From positions 1 to 22,384 of the forward strand of contig SDVU01000081.1 of NCBI GenBank assembly GCA_016256075.1: 22,384 nt of DNA. Reading direction: 5' to 3'. Numbering within the stretch: position 1 is the first letter of the stretch; each line of letters starts with the position of its first letter. Both the position numbers and the translations under genes were made by a program. Positions 15,864-22,384 of this stretch are shown one piece after another. Below the pieces are notes generated by a model. That model was not told where the DNA came from. It worked only from the letters and a program-made list of their open reading frames with translations, and searched no databases. The DNA comes from Dictyocoela muelleri (taxonomy: Eukaryota; Microsporidia).

Positions 15864-16725
15864 CTTTAGGTTATAAGCTTATTTTAAATGGCTTTACACT
15901 TCTTCCTACCTCTATTTTTTCTCTAAAAAAATAAAAATTTCAGGAATCTATTTCCGGTATGAATTATATTTCCTGGTTTGTTTTTTTTGTTAATGAGTTT
16001 ATTATTAATAAATTTGTTACACGTATTAAAATGGACGTATAAGATATTTTAAGATGAACAAAAAACGGAACAGATTTTAAAAATAAATTTTTTAATTAAG
16101 GAAGTTCAAAAGTTTATTTATAATTTTTAAGGTTTATTTATTAATAATTATTAAAGTTAAAAATGTAAAAATATTTATTAAGTAATTTTATTTGAGTAAA
16201 AAAGTTTATTTTAATAATTGTAAAATATATACTCTTAAAGCTTATTTTTTATTATTTGTTGTATAAATATTTTTTATACTTTTAAACTGATTAAAGATTC
16301 AGGGTTGGATTTTAAAAAAAGGACTAAATGAGATGTTTATATTAAAAATAAGTTTAAATGACATTTAAATATTTTCATTTAGTCATTTAATATTTAAGGA
16401 TAATTCTTTAATTTTAAGAATAATTTTGTTAAGTCTTCTATTTTAAGGGTTTCTAAACAAATATTCATTATAAACTGACTTTGGATATTATTTAATTTTG
16501 AATGAAATAAATTTATTTATTAGAAAATCTTAAATTCATCATGATTTGTTTTTAAAATATAATTTAAAATTTTATTGATTTAGATTTCGTAAAGTTTTAT
16601 TAATAAATCTAGTTTGTTTTTAATCAAATTTTTTTAACATTTTAATTAAAAAATAATTAATATTGTAATGATTTTTTTTTATTGTTTATTATATGTTTAA
16701 AGAATTATTATTAAAAAAATGATAA
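15864..16725. other. AT-rich spacer, no supported gene
   Basis: No open frame or RNA gene is seen. A short inverted repeat (taaatgacattta near 16357 with catttagtcattta near 16377) could form a hairpin. The rest is A/T runs. The stretch nearest HAP2 (to about 15990) is slightly richer in C and G (cttcttcctacctc, atttccggtatg) and is the likeliest place for further promoter sequence. Confidence 0.5.
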
Positions 16726-16944
16726 AAATTTAGGTACTGTTCTATTATAAAAAGCCACTTTTACCCCCCCCCTAAAATCCGAGGAGAATAAAAAAAGTAA
16801 ATTAAAAAAGGGTTTTTTCTCTAAAATTTCCCAGAATAATTTTTAGAGAATAATAAACCCTTTTTTAATTTACACTTTTTATTCTCCTCAGATTTTAGGG
16901 GGGGGTAAAAATGGCTTTTTATAATAGAACAGTACCTAAATTTA
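16726..16944. repeat. Palindrome forming the left end of Merlin D
   Basis: GGTACTGTTCTATTATAAAA (16733) folds against its inverse ending CAGTACC (16936), with ~95-bp arms containing a poly-C block (acccccccccta) and ttctcctcagatttta / taaaatccgaggagaa. Complementarity continues a few bases outward into AAATTTA. The ATG of the open frame at 16911-17249 falls in this arm; that frame is antisense to the transposase relic and not a gene. Confidence 0.9.
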
Positions 16945-17019
16945 CAAAAACACTTGATATAATATATTTTTTTCAAAAACAAAAAAATAAGCAATTAAAT
17001 GTAAGAAACTTAAATGAAA

Positions 17020-17390
17020 AATTTTATTTTAATAATTTCACAAAATTTTCAATTGAAATATTTTCATTATTACGAAAAAACGTAGATATCTCGAAATATG
17101 CTTCAAGACATTTTCTTGCAATTCCATATTACACTTTTAAGAAAGATTCCATAGATTTTCAATGTTTAAGTATGTCAATCTGTTTCAGGATAGAAAGAAT
17201 TTCTCTTGTGAGATATATCAAAATGAATAAATCATATTTCAATCAATGATCCACACACTTTTAGCTTGATCCGTACATACAATTGTTCTTTTCACACCAA
17301 TCTCATTATATTTTTTCTAAATTTATAAGATTTTTATACGCTCATATAAAGTTTGTAAAAAAATTTTATTAATAAATATAAAAATATGTT
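17020..17390 (-). pseudogene. Merlin transposase D, 3' half only
   Basis: On the minus strand, VKRTIVCTDQAKSV (about 17258-17302) matches the region around the second catalytic D. SHKRNSFYPETD (about 17180-17215) follows, then HT and, after a one-base shift, IENLWN (17149-17164, third catalytic E). Near 17028-17081 comes FFRNNENISIENFVKLLK. Stops are present, for example after WIID and ETD. Nothing of the zinc ribbon or the first DE block is visible before the right-hand palindrome. It resembles copy C most (KRNSFYP/KRNFVDP, IENLW). Confidence 0.72.
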
Positions 17391-17395
17391 AAATT

Positions 17396-17695
17396 TTATA
17401 AAGCCACTTTTATCCCCTAAAATCTGAGGAGAATGAAAACTGTAAATTAAACATGTGTTTATTTTTCTCTGAAAATTCCCAGAATGGAATATTTTTTAAT
17501 ATTCTATATTTAGTCATTTTTATAAATAGTCTCTTCGGGACTAGAACAAAAAAATGACTAAATATAAAATATTAAAAATAAAACATTTCATTCTGGGAAT
17601 TTTCAGAGAAAAAATTAACACATGTTTAATTTACATTTTTCATTCTCCTCTGATTTTATGGGAGTAAAACCGGCTTTTTATAATGGCACAGTACC
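17396..17695. repeat. Palindrome forming the right end of Merlin D
   Basis: taaagccacttttatcccct (about 17399) is the inverse of gggagtaaaaccggctttttata (about 17660), with ~130-bp arms closing on TAGTC-tcttcgg-GACTA (17527-17543). The arms are the same family as the left-end palindrome but contain an extra inner section (atatttagtcattttt). The inner edge lacks the terminal GGTACTGT and instead shows ttaaatttta, so only the outer end is complete. Confidence 0.88.
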
Positions 17696-17839
17696 AAAAT
17701 TTATAACATTATGGGGATTCTTATAACATCATGATGATTCTTTTTTATAGGTTCATTTTTTGTAAAATAGAATATATTTCATAAAAATTTAAAGTTTAGA
17801 ATATCGTTTATTGGAATAAAAATAGGTTTATCATTGACA

Positions 17840-17870
17840 TGAGTCGGTAGAGCGCGGGTGTGTTGCAGCT
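17840..17870 (+). other. tRNA-like D-arm fragment
   Basis: The string GAGTCGGTAGAGCGCGGGTG looks like the D-arm and 5' anticodon stem of a eukaryotic tRNA (AGTCGG is the end of an A box), and its GC content stands out sharply. There is no matching acceptor stem, anticodon stem partner or B box downstream. It could be a broken tRNA gene, a tRNA-derived SINE head, or chance. It lies just before a dispersed repeat. Confidence 0.35.
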
Positions 17871-18053
17871 AGTATTCTATTATACTTTTATATGACCTAG
17901 AACCGTCTTCTCTACTAAAATAATTATTTTTATTAAAATATTTTGTTTAAATATTTTTTATTAAAGTTGATATTATCTGTTTACTTAAATATCTATTTTT
18001 ATCATTATTATTATATTCATCTTATAAGTCATACTCTCTAAATTACCTTTTCT

Positions 18054-18152
18054 TATATAGCTTTAAATGATTAATTAAATATGATTAATTAATATTTGTT
18101 GTAATACAAATATTAATTTAAATTAATAAATTAATCATCAAAGCTATATATG
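18054..18152. repeat. Short palindrome, ~45-bp arms
   Basis: tatatagctttaaatgatta (18054) pairs with taatcatcaaagctatata (ending about 18152). The loop is around tgtaatac, and the inner arms are built of taattaa motifs. It is probably a small foldback element or a by-product of AT composition; the outer 20 bp are too exact for the latter alone. Confidence 0.7.
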
Positions 18153-18192
18153 GAATATTACCACAATCATGATAATTTTTTTCAGGGCTTTA

Positions 18193-18212
18193 ATATATAT
18201 ATATATATATAT
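18193..18212. repeat. TA microsatellite, about 10 units
   Basis: A simple AT dinucleotide run inside the second dispersed repeat. Confidence 0.9.
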
Positions 18213-18478
18213 TTCATGTTGACAACATTCATAGCTGATAACCCGGAGAGTTCTCTCCTACCGTGGTCTGTGACTTTTGGTTCTTGGTGTTCTGATAATA
18301 CGTAACTTCCTAAGCTATTCAGAAGCCCATCTTTTATCAATATCTTCGTTTTATCAATGATTCTGCAGGATACTGGTAATTATTGGCTTTTTATGAATTT
18401 TTATTTTTCACTACTCTTTGCTGAGATGCGTCTCCACACTCATCCTCACACCTAGGAGTGCCCCTTATGCTTTTTTTT

Positions 18479-19106
18479 CATATTATAATAAGTCTTAATC
18501 AGCTATGCCACACTGGAACAACTGTATATTATATAGTTATGACCAGTGCAACTACATATATTCATTTAAATATGCATTTAAACACATAAAAATGCATTTG
18601 TTTTTCATTTATAAAATTTAATATGCGTTTATATATACATTTATAAAATAAGATATAAACCTATATTTTTTCCAACCAATTTGTTTCTTAATTTAGTTCT
18701 TAATTATATATGAGGCCATATAGATATTAATTTAATGCTAAAAAACGAGTTTAAAAATGAGTAGCTATCACATATAAAAGAGAAAAAAATGTTAAAACAT
18801 TTTTTAAGTGGGTTTAAAGCTATAAGAAATAAAAATTACCCCTTTTAATAAAAAGATACTATTTATTATTAAAGTTTACAACTTTAATGAATTTTAACAT
18901 TGAAAATGAAGATAATTTTTACAGTGTAGGTTGAATTTACCTGGCCTCTCACCAGAAATGCGTTTCTTAAAAGTAAAAATAGAATTTCTAAACAACATTT
19001 TTATTTAATATTGTTTCCTTTTATAGTTAAAATAACCAATAACATTTTAAACATACAAATGAAAAACAATTTGTCAATAAAATCACTTCAAATCAAATAA
19101 ATGTTA
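18479..19106. other. AT-rich spacer, no supported gene
   Basis: It contains a hairpin-forming stretch, CACTGG...CCAGTG with aactgtata/tatagtt inside (18510-18548), and several copies of atgcattta/atgcgttta-type 9-mers between 18577 and 18640. No reading frame or RNA gene is recognised. Confidence 0.5.
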
Positions 19107-19111
19107 ATAAC

Positions 19112-20814
19112 TGTTGCATCTAATAGTGTCCGTGTAGGAATAGTGTCCAGGGTATAAAAAAGGTTAAATCTGTGTGTAAATCATTAAATCAAATGATTTT
19201 AGTTTTTTTTATTTTTTTTCTTACCTATCAAACTATCAATAGCTTAACATCAAATTGTGTCCTTAATGAATAAGCATAAAATTTAATAATTGTTAAGCAT
19301 GAAAAACTGATAAATATTAAGAAAAAAAATTATGTCCGGATAAAAAAATTTTAAAATGACAAAAATATAACCCACACCATCGATGGGAAATATAATTAAA
19401 GTTGAAAATGTTTAAGAATCTGCCACAATAATAAACTACATTAACATAAAGTGTATCCAGACGGATTATCTGAGACACAAAGAAGAGTTATTAGAAGAAA
19501 GGCGAAAGTGGTTTAGTAATAAGAAACATTCTTTTTATTATTGAAAATAATATTGAAAAAGAAATAGTTTTAACAGCACATGTTATTCAAAGAAATAACA
19601 TAATAAAAAATTTCCACTCAAATGACCATGCTGGAATAAAATTAACATATTCACGATTTGAATCGTTATATGCAGGTATAACTGAAGAGGATGTTTCTGA
19701 AATCATTAAAACCTGTTTAAATTGTTTGAGAGAAACACCTCCGGGAATATTGAAAAGTGTTACACCTATAATACCCAATTTTCTTCGTGAACGATTAATA
19801 TTTGATACTATAGATTTGTCGCTCCATGAAGAACATAACTTAGGCTTCAAATATGTTTTTACAATGATTGATAGTTTTACAAAATTTGGTTGGTTTATCC
19901 GAGTATTAGAAAAGATGCATCTTCGTTTGAAAAAAATTTTGTAAAACATATACGTTTAGAATGGACTTGGGTCTTATTTCACAGTGATAATGGAGATGAA
20001 TTTATAAATAGAGAGGTTTATTTAATTTTAAATAATTTTGGCATTTCATCTATTCATGGTCGACCTTACCACCCACAATATCAAGGACAAGTAGAAATAT
20101 TTAACCGTACAATAAAAACGCGAATTCGAAAATGTTTCGATTTTAATGAATTTAATTGGATAGATAAGATAGATAATGCGGGTTTCTATTATAATAATAG
20201 TAAACATAGAGTTACTGGAATCAATACCTTTATTCTTTTTAAGGGTTATGATCAAAACTTATTGATAATGGACATCATGGATAATAATAACTTATATACA
20301 ACTCAATTCGCCTATTAGAATATAATGAAACGTATATAAAAGAGTATAGTTTGCGATCTGGTACTGTTTTACAGGTAAATGACAGAGTTTTACTAGTGAA
20401 GCTATATAAGTTGAACGTTAGAAGGCAGGCATTTGAATCAATATATTTTTCACATATTTATAAAATAAACGATATATCTGCCGATAAAATTTTTATTCAA
20501 AAAGAAGATTCTACTGAAATACTTAAAACTACAATTAATTGTCTTAAAAAATAATTTAATTTTTATCATTTTAAATTTTTTTATCCGGACATAATTTTTT
20601 TTCTCTTAACATTTATCAGTCTTTCATGCTTAACAATTATTAAATTTTATGCTTATTCATTAAGGACACAATTAGATGTTAAGCTATTGATAGTTTGATA
20701 GGTAAGAAAAAAAAATAAAAAGTCTAAAATCATTTGATTTAATGATTTACACACAGATTTAACCTTTTTTATACCTTGGACACAATTCATACTCGGAAAC
20801 TATTAGATGCAACA
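19112..20814 (+). mobile_element. Integrase DNA transposon of KRBA2/Ginger-like type, broken fossil
   Basis: The element is 1.7 kb, with TIRs of about 248 bp (19112-19359 and 20566-20814). It begins TGTTGCATCTAATAG and ends CTATTAGATGCAACA; TGT..ACA ends fit Ginger-type elements. The flanks ATAAC and ATAAT suggest a 5-bp target duplication with one difference. Between the TIRs are the parts of a retroviral-type integrase: an H..H..CxxC zinc region (about 19610-19730), then a core with FDTIDLS, HSDNGDEF and GQVEIFN, and a C-terminal basic, beta-type region (20351-20554). The coding region is broken at a few places, and the copy looks moderately old because its TIRs have drifted apart slightly. 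There is no capsid, polymerase or protease. The other possibility is a deletion derivative of a Polinton, but the small size and lack of other genes argue for Ginger/KRBA2. Confidence 0.82.
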
Positions 20815-20819
20815 ATAAT

Positions 20820-21849
20820 AACCAATCAACTTAAAGGGTAAATCGAACTTCATTGACATTGGTCAATGCAGTTTATATAGTTATCTCCTTTATAACTGGA
20901 TTCATCAAATCCAACAGTATATATAAATTGTTAAATATGCGAATTAAAATTATTAAAAAGATATATGAAAAATTGAAATAAATAAACGCCTATTCATGAA
21001 TATTTTTGGATGAGAATTGATTTTTTTTTTCGTTATTTTTTTAAAAAAATTTAAAAATACTTTCGATACTTAATGAAATCTTTGTAGTTTTAAGTAAACA
21101 ATAAATTCTATATGTCATTTTTTATATGATTTCTTTAAAAAATATTTTTATTATACTTTGTTTAATTTTACAGTTAAATACATTTTTTAATAATTAATTC
21201 TTCTTTAAATCAATTTTTTCAAGCAGTTAAACAGCATATTTTATCGAAAATTTTTGCAACTAAAAATATATATTTCTTTAAAATTCATTAATTATTACAA
21301 TATTAATCAATTCTTAGATGATTTTTCGATTTTTAATCCAGTCCATGTATTTCAAATAAGAATATCATCATGGCAATTAAAAATACAATTCCTTATACTA
21401 TAAATAAATTTTAAATGGAGTCCAAAACTGCTTCCAGTAAATTTTTCTCTCTTTTAATGTCCAGATTAGGCATTGCTCATATCTCCTCTTATTCCATTTT
21501 TTTCCTCAATTAATTTTTAAGGTTTAATTTTTCAAAAACGATAAAAATATCTGATTATTTGTAATTAAATCTATCTCCAAACGAAATATACACACTAAAT
21601 AAATAATAAGTGATAAAGAAAGTATATTACAATAAACATTTAATTTTCTGTATATAAACGTTTTTTTTATTATTTTTTTATAAAATATAAATCATAGATT
21701 TATTAGGAAAAGTAAACCAAAAATGTTTATTTAAAAAAATTAAAAGCTTATTTCAATATAATTTTTTTTCTCTCATTTCATTAGAGCGACATAATCCGTT
21801 GGAGAAGTTATAAATCTTATCTTAGAGAATAATTATGTCAACTATCGTG

Positions 21850-21850
<1 letters not shown>
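20820..21850. other. AT-rich spacer, no supported gene
   Basis: It is mostly A/T runs. On the minus strand a short stretch near 21400-21505 is free of stops for about 35 codons and W/K-rich, but it matches nothing I recognise and is too short to call. No RNA gene is seen. Confidence 0.5.

Positions 21851-21883
<33 letters not shown>
21851..21883. repeat. TA microsatellite, ~16 units
   Basis: A pure TA run, flanked by ctatcgtgc on the left and the GC-richer ttgtccgacccatgcggaatgg on the right. The overlapping short frames at 21822-22040 (minus) and 21944-22189 (plus) are not supported as genes; the minus frame runs through the TA run as YIYIYI. Confidence 0.93.
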
Positions 21884-21886
<3 letters not shown>

Positions 21887-22087
21887 CCGACCCATGCGGA
21901 ATGGTTCGTACGATAATGTAATTAACATAGATACTTTTAATAAATGTTTCTTTATAAAAGTATTTATTGCTATTGCCACCATAGGATGATCGTCTATGAT
22001 TGGTGTTTTCTTTGTTTAAGTATGATGTTGTATTTCTCATATATATATATGGGCGGGGTATTTGTTTTGAGTTTCTTTTATAGTTTT

Positions 22088-22384
22088 TTAAATGAAATAA
22101 AAAGACTCGAACATAAAGATCAAAAAACAGGGTTTATCGGATTTGATGGTATACGATGTCAGACAATATATTTCAAATACTTTAGTTAAATTTTCAAAAA
22201 ATTCATAAGATTCATAAAAATCATAATTTATAACTATATTCTTCCTAATATTTTCCTTTTTCTTAATTTTATATTCTCCTGATTTAATATTATTGATTTT
22301 ATGTTGTAATCTTCGCTCTTCATTTTTTAATATACTTATTATTTTAATAAGTTGTTGATTTTTTCTTTCTATTTTAGTATTTAA
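22088..22384 (-). CDS. Partial open frame entering from the right edge, hypothetical
   Basis: On the minus strand 98 sense codons run without a stop from the window edge to TAA at 22088-22090. The upstream part lies outside the window, so no start is visible. The first ~50 residues are K/E/I/N-rich with heptad-like spacing (IERKNQQL, LKNEERRLQHKI), compatible with a coiled coil. Then come YDFYESYEFFENLTKVFEIYC and a hydrophobic C-terminal end (PCFLIFMFESFYFI). I do not recognise the family. It may be the C-terminus of a real protein, or a chance frame. Confidence 0.4.
   Translation of the reverse strand, partial: LNTKIERKNQQLIKIISILKNEERRLQHKINNIKSGEYKIKKKENIRKNIVINYDFYESYEFFENLTKVFEIYCLTSYTIKSDKPCFLIFMFESFYFI

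Larger units (their letters stand above)
16733..17695 (-). mobile_element. Merlin-family element D with palindromic ends and an 8-bp target duplication
   Basis: The outer ends are GGTACTGT (16733) and ACAGTACC (17695). The ~110-bp TIRs match well (tataaaaagcc, gaggagaat, gtaaattaa, attcccagaat). The flanks are identical 8-mers, AAAATTTA at 16725-16732 and 17696-17703, the duplication size known for Merlin. Each end is itself a palindrome, and between them lies a minus-strand piece of Merlin transposase, so family, ends and core agree. The element looks non-autonomous now, because the first half of the transposase is missing. Confidence 0.85.
17893..18478. repeat. Dispersed repeat, copy 2 (partner 5818-6065)
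   Basis: It shares tgacctagaacc...tactaaaa with 5818-5848 and, much more strongly, 18353-18478 with 5936-6065 (caggatactggtaattatt, ccacactcatcc, gccccttatgcttt). The extra length comes from an inserted palindrome (18054-18152), a TA run (18193-18212) and a GC-richer section (18238-18300, gataacccggagagttctctcctaccgtgg) with no clear counterpart in copy 1. No coding frame is seen. Confidence 0.62.

Noticed and set aside
16911-17249. 112-codon plus-strand frame starting in a palindrome arm
   Set aside because: Reading the opposite strand shows Merlin transposase motifs (SHKRNSFYP, IENLW), so this frame is the antisense shadow.
21822-22189. Two overlapping short frames around the TA microsatellite
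   Set aside because: One translates the TA run as YIYIYI and the other has no family resemblance; no supporting context.

Overview
The window looks like nuclear DNA from a very AT-rich, repeat-loaded unicellular eukaryote. A microsporidian is my best guess, by inference. The recognised genes are eukaryotic and intronless: a P5B-type ATPase, an NF-YA/HAP2 subunit and a probable Pol III subunit RPC4. Two are short for their family, and CCC-type motifs sit just before two start codons. The mobile DNA is Merlin (IS1595-like) and a KRBA2/Ginger-like integrase element, both known from microsporidia. The code is standard: TGA and TAA both end host genes.

Layout. 1-1369 is almost entirely palindromic DNA, five foldbacks nested symmetrically (P-H1-H2-H3-P). 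1368-2540 is a dead Merlin transposon (A). 2581-2811 is a diverged direct repeat. 3031-5811 is a second Merlin (B) with ~150-bp terminal inverted repeats (TIRs) and a dead transposase. Into or beside its 3' end sits a pair of matching palindromes enclosing a third, opposite-strand Merlin (C, about 4294-5268). 5812-7024 is non-coding. 7025-10495 encodes the P5B ATPase. 10496-12489 is non-coding, with a two-copy tandem repeat, a 564-bp foldback (10764-11327) and a minisatellite.

12490-15747 is the gene island: a probable RPC4, a multi-span membrane protein of unknown role, and on the opposite strand a HAP2/NF-YA gene with an expanded five-residue repeat. 16733-17695 is a Merlin-type element (D) whose two ends are palindromes and which has a perfect 8-bp target duplication. 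17704-19106 holds a tRNA-like fragment and a dispersed repeat shared with 5818-6065. 19112-20814 is a 1.7-kb integrase element with ~248-bp TIRs, a broken fossil. 20820-22087 is AT-rich filler, and a partial open frame enters from the right edge (22088-22384, minus).

The host genes form no single pathway. HAP2 would act with two histone-fold partners at CCAAT boxes; RPC4 would sit in RNA polymerase III; the P5B ATPase would be an endomembrane pump, in animals a polyamine transporter.

The most interesting pattern is structural. At three places a core (a Merlin relic or another foldback) lies between two copies of one palindrome, so each end of the composite is itself a hairpin. One composite has a perfect target duplication at its outer edges, which suggests it moved as a unit. 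Two palindromes with unrelated arms also share the apex TCGC(G/T)TAGCGA. Everything here was read by eye; no searches were run.
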